Source: JAWXBM01 sp964470455
GTDB lineage: Bacteria > Pseudomonadota > Gammaproteobacteria > Xanthomonadales > SZUA-36
Direction: 5' to 3'
Length of the DNA: 64,000 bases
Assembly (NCBI GenBank): GCA_964470455.1
Contig: CAYYCX010000001.1
Coordinates: 1 to 64,000, forward strand
Below the pieces are notes generated by a model. That model did not search any database and was not told the DNA's origin. It saw only the letters and a program-made list of their open reading frames with translations. Both the position numbers and the translations under genes were made by a program. Position 1 is the first letter of the stretch. Each line of letters opens with the position of its first letter. Shown here one piece after another: positions 43,261-51,993 of this stretch.

Positions 43261-44811
43261 TTTAGCACGCCGCGCCGACAGCAGGTCGGCGTGGCGTTTC
43301 TTCAATACGGCCTTGGCCACTTTTTCCGTTGCAGTCCTGGGCAGGCGATCCAGGTACAGCACATGCTCGGGCCACATGTAACGGGCCATCTTGCCGTCGC
43401 AGAAGGACCACAGCTCATCGCGGCTGAGCGAGGTTCCCGGCCGCAATACGATGGCCACTGCCACCTCTTCCTCAGAATACTCACTCGGCACGCCATAGGC
43501 CGCAACTTCCGCTACCGCAGGGTGTGATTCAACAACCGTTTCGATTTCCAGGGCCGACATGTTTTCGCCACGCCGGCGGATCACATCTTTCTTGCGCCCG
43601 GCAAAATACAGGTTGCCGTCCGCATCGAATCGCCCGAGGTCACCGGTGTAATACCAGCCGTCGCGAATCAGCTCGGCATTGGCTTCCGGCATTTTCAGGT
43701 AACCATTCATCATCTGCGTGGGGTCATCCGGCCGGGTGACAATTTCGCCCACCTCACCGGCAGCCACGGGCTGGCCGGAATCGTCCAGCAGGCGCAGTTG
43801 CCAGCCGGGTGCGACCTCTCCGCAACTGCCCTTGGGGTAGGTCTTGCCATCCATCTGGAATACCGCGATGCCGCCCTCGGTGCTGCCATAACCCTCGACC
43901 AGCTTGAGCTTGAAACGCCGCTCGAAATCCTCCTTGAATTCGGGAACCGGAATGCCCCAGGCCAGGCGCACCGGATTGTCGGCATCATCGTCCTGTTCCG
44001 GCAGGCGATAAACAAAAGTCAGCGTCGCACCCATGAAATCAAACACAGTGGCGCCAAAAAAGCGGATGTCGTCCCAGAAGCCCGACACGCTGAACTTCCT
44101 GGCCAGCGCCGCGGTGCAGCCGCCGCACAGCGCGGCCATCACCGTGCCGATGGTGGCGTCCCAGTGATACAACGGGAACGGGCAATACAGCACATCTTCG
44201 GTGGTGAGACGGAATGAGCCGGCGCAGGTGGCGCCCTGCCCGGCCAGGTAGCCATGCGACAACTGCACTGCCTTGGACATGCCGGTAGAACCCGAAGTGA
44301 ACTGGATCATGGCCACTTCGGCCCGATCCGGATCGGCGGCCTGGGGTACCGGCCCGGCAGGCAACTGCTCCAGCCGCAGACAATGAACGCCCGGAAGGTC
44401 GGGCAGTTGGCCGACGCCATGCACTACCAGGGTCCGCACATATTGCAGCTCATCCAGCACTTCGATGATCTGTTCGAGAGACGGCGCATCCACAACCAGG
44501 ATGGGTGACTCCATCAGGTTCAGCGCCCGGCTGAGCTGCGAGCCGCGAAACTCGGTATTGATGGGCGCCCACACGGCGCCGAGGTGCATCAGCGCGAACC
44601 AGGTTTCAACCGCTGGTCCGGTGTTGGGGAAGAACACCGGAACAATGTCACCACGGCTGATACCCAGGCTTGCCAGGCGGGCCGCGCAGAGCTGGCTGGC
44701 GGCGCTGAATTCAGCATAGCTGTAGTTGCGCTCGCGAAAGCGCAGGAAATCCACATCAGGCTGTTCAGCCGTGCGGCGGGCGAGCAGCGCTATGGACAGA
44801 GGCTGTGTCAT
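43255..44811 (-). CDS. AMP-dependent acyl-CoA synthetase (CaiC/long-chain type)
   Basis: 518 aa ANL-superfamily ligase. The P-loop reads QFTSGSTGMSKAVQLSHGYL, then GYGSTEGGIAVF (A5), GWYYTGDLGRFDADGNLYF (A7) and RRGENMSALEIETVV (A8). The catalytic Lys region is RTATEKVAKAVLKK. It activates a carboxylic acid to its CoA thioester in the cytoplasm; the specificity pocket cannot be read reliably, and CaiC-like carnitine/crotonobetaine ligases are the nearest group I recall. It converges with the serine-hydrolase transcript. Confidence 0.9.
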   Translation of the reverse strand: MTQPLSIALLARRTAEQPDVDFLRFRERNYSYAEFSAASQLCAARLASLGISRGDIVPVFFPNTGPAVETWFALMHLGAVWAPINTEFRGSQLSRALNLMESPILVVDAPSLEQIIEVLDELQYVRTLVVHGVGQLPDLPGVHCLRLEQLPAGPVPQAADPDRAEVAMIQFTSGSTGMSKAVQLSHGYLAGQGATCAGSFRLTTEDVLYCPFPLYHWDATIGTVMAALCGGCTAALARKFSVSGFWDDIRFFGATVFDFMGATLTFVYRLPEQDDDADNPVRLAWGIPVPEFKEDFERRFKLKLVEGYGSTEGGIAVFQMDGKTYPKGSCGEVAPGWQLRLLDDSGQPVAAGEVGEIVTRPDDPTQMMNGYLKMPEANAELIRDGWYYTGDLGRFDADGNLYFAGRKKDVIRRRGENMSALEIETVVESHPAVAEVAAYGVPSEYSEEEVAVAIVLRPGTSLSRDELWSFCDGKMARYMWPEHVLYLDRLPRTATEKVAKAVLKKRHADLLSARRAKA

Positions 44812-44905
44812 GGTCGAATCAGTGTGCAGGGTTGAGTGTGACGGCAGTTACAGCGGAAAGCTCTTGAACAAACCCCATTCTTGCGGGAGTTTGACCCAGA
44901 GTCAA

Positions 44906-46513
44906 TTATTTGGTGTCGGGTTCAAGCGTGAAATGAAACGCTGCTTTCTGGTCGGGCACGCCATCCGCCCAGATGCGCCCCTGGTGCCGCCCCACCACCC
45001 GGGCAGCGATCGCCAGGCCAAGCCCCAGGCCCTTGGCCGACTTGCCTTCATCCAACTGGTGAAACGCCTCAAACAGCCGGTCCGCCGAGCGCTGGTCAAA
45101 ACCGGCTCCGTTGTCCGTGACGCTGTAGACCGTGACCCCGTCCTGTTCACTGCTGCTCACCTCGATGCGCCGCTGCGGCCGGCCACGCGTGTATTTAAAT
45201 GCATTGGCCAGCAGGTTCAGCAACAGGATGCCAACCAGCTTCTCATCGGCTTCCACTTCCGGCAAATCACCCAGCACCAATTCGACTTTTGAACCCGGCT
45301 CACTGGCCTGCAGATCCTCGAATACTTCTTCAACCATTTCGCGCATGTCCAGGCGCTCGCGCCTGAAAGTGCTGTGCGCCACCGTCGACAGGCCGAGCAG
45401 CCGGTCCAGGATATCCGCCATCTGGCTTACCGCCGGTGGAATGCGCTGCAGCACGGAACGGGACCCGGCTGTCAACACGTCTTCGGTTTGCGCCTCGAAC
45501 AGCGACAGATTCACCGCAATGACATTGAGGGGGTTGCGCATATCATGCGCCACCGAGTCGGCGATGGTTTGCAGGTCAGCCGTGCGGTTGGCCAGTTCGC
45601 GCGTGCGCTGGTGTATCTGCTGTTCCAGGTTGCGGTTGAGTTCAGCGAGTTTGCGTTCGGCTTTCTCAGCCGCCCTGGCGCGTGAATGGGCCCGCCAGTT
45701 CTCAAACGTGAGCGTTCCGAGCAACACCGCAATCACCAGCCCCAACAACAGGATCAGGTCGATCACCGGCGCCGCAAAAGTATCAGCCAGCTCCCGGGTC
45801 GGGACATGGACCACATTCCACAGGGCGTTCATGCTGGTCTGGATCTTGCCCTGGGCCGTCCACGCACTGGGAATGCCCACCGCTGGCTCACCCCGCTGGT
45901 ACAGCGGCACCTGGCCCCAGTCCACCCGGATGGCATAACCGGGGGAATCATCCTGCAACAGGTTCTGCAGGAACGTCCTGGCATCAATCACGGCAGCCAG
46001 GCGGCCCGTTTCAGCCGCGCTGGCCTCTACCAGGTACACCTCAAAATAGGCTCTGCCGCTGTCCGCAACAAAAGGCCCGGCCATGGTGTTGCGGCTGGCC
46101 TGGCGCGCGCGGCTCAGCAGGTCCCGGTATCCCTGCCACTCCGCATCGTCGGGACGGAAATCAAACACCGGGTTATTCTCGGTGCGCGCGAAGCGGATGG
46201 CTTCATCGGGATCATCCCACAACAAGGTCGTGACGCCCGCCACTTTTTCCATTTCGGCATCTGCGTCACGCTGCCACTGGTGTGAGGGCAAACGGCTAGA
46301 ATTGGCCCACAGCAACTGGGCACTTTGCAATGCCTGCAATGAACGCTCGGTATTGCGCACCAGCTGGCTGCGCGCCGCCCAGGATTCCGAATTCACCATG
46401 CGGCTGACCTGCGCGTCGCGATAGTCATTCAGCGCCGTCCAGGCTTCATAGGTTCCGAACGCCACCACCACAGCGACCAGCAGCGACAGCAGCAGCCGTG
46501 CTATCACGGACAT
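44906..46513 (-). CDS. Membrane sensor histidine kinase
   Basis: 535 aa. TM1 is at residues 5-20, a periplasmic sensing region of about 225 residues follows, and TM2 is at 250-270. A coiled coil (AEKAERKLAELNRNLEQQIH) leads to the H-box SVAHDMRNPLNVIAVNL (phospho-accepting H323), N-box LLLNLLANAFKY, G1 VTDNGAGFDQRSADRLFEAF and G2 KGLGLGLAIAARVV. No HAMP domain is obvious. It is the only kinase near the NtrC-type regulator at 47705 and is its likely partner. Confidence 0.9.
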   Translation of the reverse strand: MSVIARLLLSLLVAVVVAFGTYEAWTALNDYRDAQVSRMVNSESWAARSQLVRNTERSLQALQSAQLLWANSSRLPSHQWQRDADAEMEKVAGVTTLLWDDPDEAIRFARTENNPVFDFRPDDAEWQGYRDLLSRARQASRNTMAGPFVADSGRAYFEVYLVEASAAETGRLAAVIDARTFLQNLLQDDSPGYAIRVDWGQVPLYQRGEPAVGIPSAWTAQGKIQTSMNALWNVVHVPTRELADTFAAPVIDLILLLGLVIAVLLGTLTFENWRAHSRARAAEKAERKLAELNRNLEQQIHQRTRELANRTADLQTIADSVAHDMRNPLNVIAVNLSLFEAQTEDVLTAGSRSVLQRIPPAVSQMADILDRLLGLSTVAHSTFRRERLDMREMVEEVFEDLQASEPGSKVELVLGDLPEVEADEKLVGILLLNLLANAFKYTRGRPQRRIEVSSSEQDGVTVYSVTDNGAGFDQRSADRLFEAFHQLDEGKSAKGLGLGLAIAARVVGRHQGRIWADGVPDQKAAFHFTLEPDTK

Positions 46514-46565
46514 GCTCCCTTCGCACCGCTTCGGGGCACGATGCCGATGAACCGCAGTGAACGAA

Positions 46566-47009
46566 TCAAGGTTCCGGATCCTGCCGGACCATGGGCTTGA
46601 TACCGGGGAGGAACTGCAGCGTCAGGAAAGTCACCAGCGACAGAACCATGGCTATCTCGAACCGCTGCCAGGCTACCGCCACGCCGATCGCGCAGGTTGC
46701 CCAGAGACTGGCCGCCGTCGCCGTGCCGGACACCCGGCTGTTGTTCTTCAGGATGGCGCCGCCGCCGATGAATCCCATGCCGGTAATCACACCCTCCAGC
46801 ACCCTTGCCTGGGCAGACTCTTCGGAGAGCACATCAATTCCAACCAGCACAAAGCCGCAGGTGGCAACGGCCACCAGCGGAAAGGTGCGCAGTCCAGCGG
46901 ACCTGGAGTTGCGCTCGCGGTTCCAGCCGATGGGCAGGGCGAGCAAGTAGGACACCCCCATCAAAATAAGGTGAAATACAATGGTGTTCCAGTCTATGTC
47001 CAGCATCAC
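46566..47009 (-). CDS. MgtC/SapB-family inner-membrane protein
   Basis: 147 aa with four hydrophobic helices and the family block YLLALPIGWNRERNSRSAGL, RTFPLVAVATCGFVLVG, EGVITGMGFIGGGAILKN. It lacks the C-terminal ACT-like domain of Salmonella MgtC, as most short relatives do. Roles reported for the family involve F-type ATPase inhibition and adaptation to low Mg or acid. It lies 52 bp before the kinase gene and may be co-transcribed with the small lipoprotein upstream. Confidence 0.9.
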   Translation of the reverse strand: MMLDIDWNTIVFHLILMGVSYLLALPIGWNRERNSRSAGLRTFPLVAVATCGFVLVGIDVLSEESAQARVLEGVITGMGFIGGGAILKNNSRVSGTATAASLWATCAIGVAVAWQRFEIAMVLSLVTFLTLQFLPGIKPMVRQDPEP

Positions 47010-47078
47010 GATTGGTTTCTCCCGTTGTTCAGCCTGGGTCTGCCAAACTTACCACCCCGCCGCATGGGCTGTCAGCGC

Positions 47079-47288
47079 TCAACAGTCCTTGTCTTCAGCA
47101 CCCATGTCTTCTTTCAGCTCCTCACAGGCATCTTCAATTTCATTGCCGAGATCTTCGCCACCTTCACGGATGTTCTCAGTGACTTCATCGATTCGTTCGC
47201 CGGCCTTTTCTGCAGGGCCTTCCCGGTCACAAGCTGATAACAGCGCTGCCAAAAGTACGGCCAGTGGAATGATGCTCATGCGTTTCAT
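47079..47288 (-). CDS. Small acidic lipoprotein, sigma-54-controlled
   Basis: 69 aa. Lipoprotein signal MKRMSIIPLAVLLAALLSAC with lipid Cys20. The mature 50 residues are strongly acidic and helical with heptad-like repeats (AEKAGERIDEVTENIREGGE) and end DKDC. Resembles entericidin-like or Lpp-like small stress lipoproteins but is not assigned. A near-consensus -24/-12 promoter (47386-47401) precedes it by about 100 bp, so it is probably activated by the response regulator encoded just beyond it. Confidence 0.75.
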   Translation of the reverse strand: MKRMSIIPLAVLLAALLSACDREGPAEKAGERIDEVTENIREGGEDLGNEIEDACEELKEDMGAEDKDC

Positions 47289-47704
47289 GCTCTACTCCTC
47301 TTCTAGTCAGGTCAATGGACTGCGGTCCGCGAGTTCGCCCGCCGGGTTCTCCTGCAGGGCCTGGACTGCATTCCGGAGCAGAAAATGCGATATTCGTGCC
47401 AACCGTACGCAGGCGGCGGAAAGCCCGCAACGGCGCGGATTTGGTGGATAGCCCTGCATACCGGCAGCGCTCCGTCCTGGCATTTTTTGCCAGCCTTTGT
47501 AAAAGCTGCCCGGCAGTCGCTGGCGCCCTGGGGTGCGGGCCGTGCCACGCTCCTGGCAGCAGCGATACATATCGGTGCGTACGCGCGTGCTGCATGGCTT
47601 GACACCATGCCTGCGGGCGTTGAGCATGTAGCGTCCTGTCCGTAAGGACTGCTGCTGGATCGACCATAGGGTCGGCATGAACTGGCTTGATTACGGGGTA
47701 AACA
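47289..47704. other. 416-bp divergent regulatory region between small lipoprotein and response regulator genes
   Basis: No gene is supported here. It holds the minus-strand sigma-54 promoter at 47386-47401. It also holds a hairpin CTGGCA-T5-TGCCAG (47477-47493) and an inverted repeat GCATGG-N7-CCATGC (47592-47610) enclosing a -35-like TTGACA. The last two could be activator sites or the regulator gene's own promoter. Confidence 0.55.
47386..47401 (-). promoter_or_regulatory. Sigma-54 (-24/-12) promoter for the small lipoprotein
   Basis: Minus strand reads TGGCACGAATATCGCA: a full TGGCACG -24 element, GG and GC exactly 10 bases apart, and a -12 TCGCA one base from consensus. Expected start of transcription is about 47375, giving an 87-nt leader. 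Confidence 0.85.
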
Positions 47705-49024
47705 TTGGCGCATATCCTGATTGTTGATGATGAAGCCGCTTTTGCCGATGGCATGGCGGAATACCTGCAGCTGAAAGGCCACAGCGCCGGGGTGGCACCC
47801 GACCTTGCTGGCGCACGCAGCATGCTGGCCGGGCAGACTCCGGATGTTGTCCTGCTGGACCTGATGCTGCCGGATGGCAGTGGTCTGGAACTGTTTGATG
47901 CGTTTGAGGACCAGCCACCCAGGAAAATCATCATCATCACCGGCCATTCCGGTGTGAAGTCACTGATTGGCGGCATGGCCGGCGATGCGGTGATGTACAT
48001 GAAAAAGCCTATTGAGCCGCGCGAGCTCGAGGGCATACTGAACACCCTGGGTGATTCCGACCCGCCCGCTGCCGATGAAGCCGGCACCGAGCATTTTGGC
48101 CTGTTGCTGGGCGACAGCGCCGTGATGCAATCACTCTACAAAGTGATACGCCAGGTGGCGTCCACCGACAGCACGGTGTTGATCCAGGGTGAGAGTGGCA
48201 CCGGCAAGGAACTGGTGGCGGAGGCTATTCACAAGCTGAGCGGGCGCAAAGGCCGGTTCATTCCGGTCAATTGCGGTGGCCTGAACAAGGACCTGGTTTC
48301 CAGCCAGTTGTTCGGGCATGAGAAAGGCAGCTTCACCGGCGCCGACCAACGGCATGCCGGCTTTTTCGAGCGGGCTGACAACGGTACGCTGTTCCTGGAT
48401 GAAATCACCGAAATGCCGCTGGAAATGCAGACGCACCTGCTGCGCGTACTGGAAACCAGCAGAGTTCTGCGCCTCGGCTCTGAACGGGAGATTCCGGTCA
48501 ACACGCGACTGCTGGCAGCGACCAACCGCGATCCTGCGAAGGCCGTGAGAGAAGGGCAATTGCGCGAAGACCTCTACTTCCGCTTGCGGGTATTTCCGTT
48601 GCAACTGCCGCCGCTGCGTGAGCGTAGCGGCGATGTGAGCCTGCTGGCCGAGCGCTTCCTGGGTGAGCTGAACGAACGCCATGACACGCACAAGTGTTTC
48701 AGCAGCGAAGCGCTGAAAACCCTGGAACAGCACACCTGGCCTGGCAATGTTCGAGAGTTGAAACATACCGTGCACCGGGCTTATATCCTGTCCGACCAGG
48801 ATCTCGTGCAGGTACCCGATCATTTCGATGAAGACCTGCCGGGAGGCATCGAAGGCCTGAGTGTCGGACGCTCCATCGCCGACGTCGAGCGCGACCTGAT
48901 TCTCACCACGCTGCAACACTTCGACGGCGACAAGAATGCCGCCGCGGCCACGCTCGGCGTGAGCCTGAAAACCCTGTACAACCGGCTGAAAAGTTACGAA
49001 CAGGAACAGCAGAACCGGGACTGA
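47705..49024 (+). CDS. NtrC-family sigma-54-dependent response regulator
   Basis: 439 aa in three domains. The receiver has the phospho-acceptor D52 in VVLLDLMLPDGSG and Lys in YMKKPIEP. The AAA+ domain has Walker A GESGTGKE (162-169), the sigma-54 contact loop GSFTGA (208-213) and Walker B GTLFLDEI. The C-terminal Fis-type helix-turn-helix reads NAAAATLGVSLKTLYNRLK. The start must be TTG 47705, as no ATG precedes the receiver strand HILIVDDE. It should drive the -24/-12 promoters at 47386 and 49213, paired with the kinase at 44906. Confidence 0.94.
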   Translation: MAHILIVDDEAAFADGMAEYLQLKGHSAGVAPDLAGARSMLAGQTPDVVLLDLMLPDGSGLELFDAFEDQPPRKIIIITGHSGVKSLIGGMAGDAVMYMKKPIEPRELEGILNTLGDSDPPAADEAGTEHFGLLLGDSAVMQSLYKVIRQVASTDSTVLIQGESGTGKELVAEAIHKLSGRKGRFIPVNCGGLNKDLVSSQLFGHEKGSFTGADQRHAGFFERADNGTLFLDEITEMPLEMQTHLLRVLETSRVLRLGSEREIPVNTRLLAATNRDPAKAVREGQLREDLYFRLRVFPLQLPPLRERSGDVSLLAERFLGELNERHDTHKCFSSEALKTLEQHTWPGNVRELKHTVHRAYILSDQDLVQVPDHFDEDLPGGIEGLSVGRSIADVERDLILTTLQHFDGDKNAAAATLGVSLKTLYNRLKSYEQEQQNRD

Positions 49025-49212
49025 TCGGCGCATTCCGGGCCCAGGCCCGGCACCACACATATAAGCCCTGCTGCCAGCGGCCAGATGCAAGCACTGGAAG
49101 CGCGCAAGATTTACCAGCACCGGTAAATTTTTCAATAATCCCTCGCGTTACCTTCACCGACCAGCCTTCTGAAACGACGCAACCATGCGGATTCCGGCGT
49201 GTTCCGGCGCCA

Positions 49213-49228
49213 TGGCATACATCCTGCA
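49213..49228 (+). promoter_or_regulatory. Sigma-54 (-24/-12) promoter for the DUF1328 gene
   Basis: TGGCATACATCCTGCA has GG and GC 10 bases apart, a good TGGCAT -24 element and a CTGCA -12 element. It is 73 bp before the DUF1328 start codon and just downstream of the sigma-54 activator gene. Confidence 0.8.
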
Positions 49229-49301
49229 TAAGTATTCCCACAAGCGGCGCATTGCACCTGATTGCAAGCGTCACCCGGCAACCGGAAAAGGAGATTACGA
49301 C

Positions 49302-49475
49302 ATGCTTACCTGGGCACTGGCATTTTTCGTTTTGGCATTGATAGCAGGCGTATTGGGTTTCGGCGGAATTGCCGGAGCCGCCGCCGGAATCGCCAAAGTG
49401 CTGTTCCTGATTTTCCTGGTACTGCTGGTGATCAGCGCCATCGCGGCGGCTGTGCGCGGGCGTCCGCCCGTATAG
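49302..49475 (+). CDS. DUF1328 small membrane protein (YtjA-like)
   Basis: 57 aa, two hydrophobic helices (MLTWALAFFVLALIAGVLGF, GIAKVLFLIFLVLLVISAI) joined by a Gly/Ala-rich turn, the full DUF1328 length. Typical stress-linked inner-membrane protein of unknown action. Start ATG 49302 has AAAAGGAGATTA 5 nt upstream, nearly identical to the leader of the next gene at 49652. A sigma-54 promoter precedes it. Confidence 0.88.
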   Translation: MLTWALAFFVLALIAGVLGFGGIAGAAAGIAKVLFLIFLVLLVISAIAAAVRGRPPV

Positions 49476-49651
49476 ACCCACCCATGCTGGCAAAGACTGC
49501 TGCAGGCCCCGCGCATCCGTTCCCCGCGCATCCGTTCATGGCCTGTTCAGTAACCAGCCGAACAATCACTGGTGCAGGGGCATGCATGCAGGGGTTGCTG
49601 GCGGACACCAGATTTGAACACAAAATTTGAAACCGAAAAGGAGATTAAGCA

Positions 49652-49966
49652 ATGAGTACTGCAAAGAAATCCATTCATGCTGCTGACCATGCAACTGAAT
49701 TGGGCGCGCCAACCACTGAAAGAGTAGCCGGCGTTGCGCACGAAGCCATAGAGGGTGCAGCCCGAAAAGCTGAACCGGTCGAGCGCCAGTTGCGTGAACA
49801 GGCCGGCAAGGCCGGAGACCAGCTGGAAGCCGGCCAGGCAGCGGCTGCCAAGCAGCTGGAGCAATCCGTTAAAAGCGTGGAGAGCTTTGTCAGGGAGCGG
49901 CCGGTGGCTGCAACCGGCATCGCATTTGCGGCCGGCGCACTGGCTGCCATCCTGCTGCGTCGCTGA
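49652..49966 (+). CDS. DUF883 (YqjD/ElaB-type) membrane-anchored protein
   Basis: 104 aa. A long amphipathic helical part (LREQAGKAGDQLEAGQAAAA) ends in one C-terminal TM with the hallmark FVRERPVAATGIAFAAGALA then ILLRR. YqjD and ElaB bind ribosomes at the membrane in stationary-phase E. coli. AAAAGGAGATTA precedes the start as for the DUF1328 gene. It is followed closely by a YqjE-like gene, the same pairing as in enterobacteria. Confidence 0.9.
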   Translation: MSTAKKSIHAADHATELGAPTTERVAGVAHEAIEGAARKAEPVERQLREQAGKAGDQLEAGQAAAAKQLEQSVKSVESFVRERPVAATGIAFAAGALAAILLRR

Positions 49967-49992
49967 GCAACCGGTAGTGGCTCATCCAGCTC

Positions 49993-50523
49993 ATGGACAA
50001 GCGCATGCAACATGACCCAAGGCCAGAATCGGGCCCGGAATCGGGCCCTGAATCGAACCGCCATTCAACCCGCGATTCGATCCATGATTCAACGATAGCG
50101 CCCGCCGCGGCCAGCATTGCAGGACTGGCAAGCAACCTGGCATCAGCCTCTGTAAGACGGGCAAAGCTGTTATCCAAGCTCGCATTGGCTGAAGCCCGGC
50201 TTGCCGCCACCAGCCTGGCGCTGATGGCATTCCTGGCAATGCTGGCCGCGGCATTTGTATTGGGCGCATGGAGCCTGTTGATGGCCGGGCTGGTCCATGG
50301 TCTGCTGCAGCTGCAGGTGCCGCTGTGGCCGCTGTTGCTGGCTTTGGCGGGATTGCACGTTCTGTTGGCCACCCTGGCCTGGCGCTTTGTGCTGGCGCTG
50401 AGCGGGAACCTGGAATTCAACCACACGCGCAGCCAGATCGCGGGCCCAGTCGAACCTGGTTCGCACACTGGCCATAACCGGGAGCCTGATGATGACATGG
50501 CTGCAACAACAGCGCCGGGTTGA
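49993..50523 (+). CDS. Phage-holin-like YqjE-family membrane protein
   Basis: 176 aa. After a variable N-terminus with a G-P-E-S repeat (from a 12-bp tandem repeat at 50026-50055) come the family helix (SVRRAKLLSKLALAEARLAA) and two TM helices (FLAMLAAAFVLGAWSLLMAG, LWPLLLALAGLHVLLATLAW). This is the YqjE/holin superfamily III pattern. Partner of the DUF883 gene 26 bp upstream; its 3' end overlaps the next gene by 35 bp. Confidence 0.85.
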   Translation: MDKRMQHDPRPESGPESGPESNRHSTRDSIHDSTIAPAAASIAGLASNLASASVRRAKLLSKLALAEARLAATSLALMAFLAMLAAAFVLGAWSLLMAGLVHGLLQLQVPLWPLLLALAGLHVLLATLAWRFVLALSGNLEFNHTRSQIAGPVEPGSHTGHNREPDDDMAATTAPG

Positions 50524-50815
50524 AACGCTATCGAGCGCGGCGCGGGTCAACCGGGCTCAGCTGTCCCTGCTGGGGCAACGCCTCGCTCGCCGCATTCGCA
50601 GCCGCCTGCGGCAACCGGGCTCGCTGGCCTGGGCTTTTTCAGCCGGCTGCCTGGCGGGTGCCGCCCGGTCACCCGGTAAAGATCGCAGTGAGACACCCAA
50701 TGGCAGGACGGCCATGCCGGCACTGCATTACCTGAACAGCCTGGCAATCATCTTCAGCCTGGTTACGAAGCTGGCCCGGGCGGACACGGCGCTTTCAAAG
50801 GATGTGCAGCCATGA
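50489..50815 (+). CDS. Small basic protein of unknown function in the YqjD/YqjE set (YqjK-position)
   Basis: 108 aa, very Arg-rich first half (QRRVETLSSAARVNRAQLSL, LARRIRSRLRQPG) followed by a weakly hydrophobic stretch. It occupies the position of YqjK in enterobacteria, but sequence similarity cannot be claimed. ATG 50489 has GGGAG 5 nt upstream. It overlaps the genes on both sides (35 bp and 4 bp), so it is part of the same transcript. Confidence 0.65.
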   Translation: MMTWLQQQRRVETLSSAARVNRAQLSLLGQRLARRIRSRLRQPGSLAWAFSAGCLAGAARSPGKDRSETPNGRTAMPALHYLNSLAIIFSLVTKLARADTALSKDVQP

Positions 50816-51945
50816 TCTCCAGGTTCCTGGAACAGGGGGTCATGCTCTGCATACGCTGGGTTGAGCGCTTCCCCTGGCTGTTTGCGCTGCTGGGTTTCGG
50901 CTCCGGCGTGGCCAGCTACGTGCTGGTGGAGCGCAGCCCGGAACTGGCCCGGGTGCTGGCCATGCTGATGTTGTTCAGCTGGGTGTGGCTGCTGCTGGAA
51001 AATGTTTTGAAGCGTGGTGCCTGGCATGTATTTGGCATCAATGTACCGCGGCCGGTTTTTCGCTTCGTGGCGCAACTGGTGCACCAGGAAAGCCTGTTTT
51101 TCGTCATTCCGTTTTTCCTGACCACCACCACCTGGACCAGTGGTCAGGTGTTGTTCACTTCGGTATTGCTGGTAGCTGCCCTGGTTTCGATCGTGGATCC
51201 CCTTTATTACCGCTGGCTGGCAACCAGGCGCTGGCTGTATTTCCTGTTCCATGGACTCACCCTGTTCGCCCTGACGCTGACGGCCCTGCCGATCATCTTC
51301 CAACTGCCCACCACCGAGGCCTATCTGTGGGCGTTGGTGATAGCCGGCCTGGTTTCCCTGCCCAGCGTAGCGGGTGACCTGCCGGATAATTGGCGGCAGC
51401 ACAGCGGCGCGGTCGTGTTGCTGGTGGTGGCTGCCGCAGGTGTGGGCTGGTGGATCCGGCCATGGGTGCCACCGGCAACGCTGTGGCTCACCGAAGTGGC
51501 CATCGCTGAAGAAGTGGATGACGAGCGGCGCAGCCCGCTGCAAAGCCTGGACTTTGTCGACAGCCGTACCCTCGCCGAGGGTCTTTATGCCTTCACCGCG
51601 ATCCACGCGCCGCGTGGCCTGGACGAACGCATTTACCACGTATGGTACCGCGACGATCAAGAGCTGGATCGCATTGCCCTGGATATCACCGGCGGTCGCG
51701 AGCAAGGCTACCGGGCATGGACGCACAAGCAGAACTTTCCCGAACCACGGGAAGGCAAGTGGAAAGTCCGTGTCGTCACCTCGGCCGAACAGCTGATCGG
51801 TGAACTGCGGTTCCAGGTGAATAAGCCGGACAGTTCCGGCAGGAATTTATCCCGCAATCAGCGGCAACCCGAAGCACCGGCCTTACCGGCCGCTAAAGAG
51901 CAAAACAGCCCACAGGCGGCAACCGGGCGAAGCGCCCGCCTGTGA
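50812..51945 (+). CDS. DUF5924/DUF2914 membrane protein
   Basis: 377 aa. The first about 220 residues hold about seven TM helices (FPWLFALLGFGSGVASYVLV, ESLFFVIPFFLTTTTWTSGQ, LYYRWLATRRWLYFLFHGLT). The C-terminal 130 residues are a soluble DUF2914 domain (TLAEGLYAFTAIHAPRGLDE, HVWYRDDQELDRIALDITGG, YRAWTHKQNFPEPREGKWKV) thought to lie in the periplasm. Function unknown. Its start overlaps the previous stop (ATGA). Confidence 0.85.
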   Translation: MISRFLEQGVMLCIRWVERFPWLFALLGFGSGVASYVLVERSPELARVLAMLMLFSWVWLLLENVLKRGAWHVFGINVPRPVFRFVAQLVHQESLFFVIPFFLTTTTWTSGQVLFTSVLLVAALVSIVDPLYYRWLATRRWLYFLFHGLTLFALTLTALPIIFQLPTTEAYLWALVIAGLVSLPSVAGDLPDNWRQHSGAVVLLVVAAAGVGWWIRPWVPPATLWLTEVAIAEEVDDERRSPLQSLDFVDSRTLAEGLYAFTAIHAPRGLDERIYHVWYRDDQELDRIALDITGGREQGYRAWTHKQNFPEPREGKWKVRVVTSAEQLIGELRFQVNKPDSSGRNLSRNQRQPEAPALPAAKEQNSPQAATGRSARL

Positions 51946-51993
51946 TGTGTTTTCAACCAGGAGTCGCCCACACTGGCGACAGGAGGAAGAGTG

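Noticed and set aside
47477..47493. TGGCATTTTTTGCCA as a second sigma-54 promoter
   Set aside because: GG and GC are only 8 bases apart instead of 10; better read as a small hairpin.
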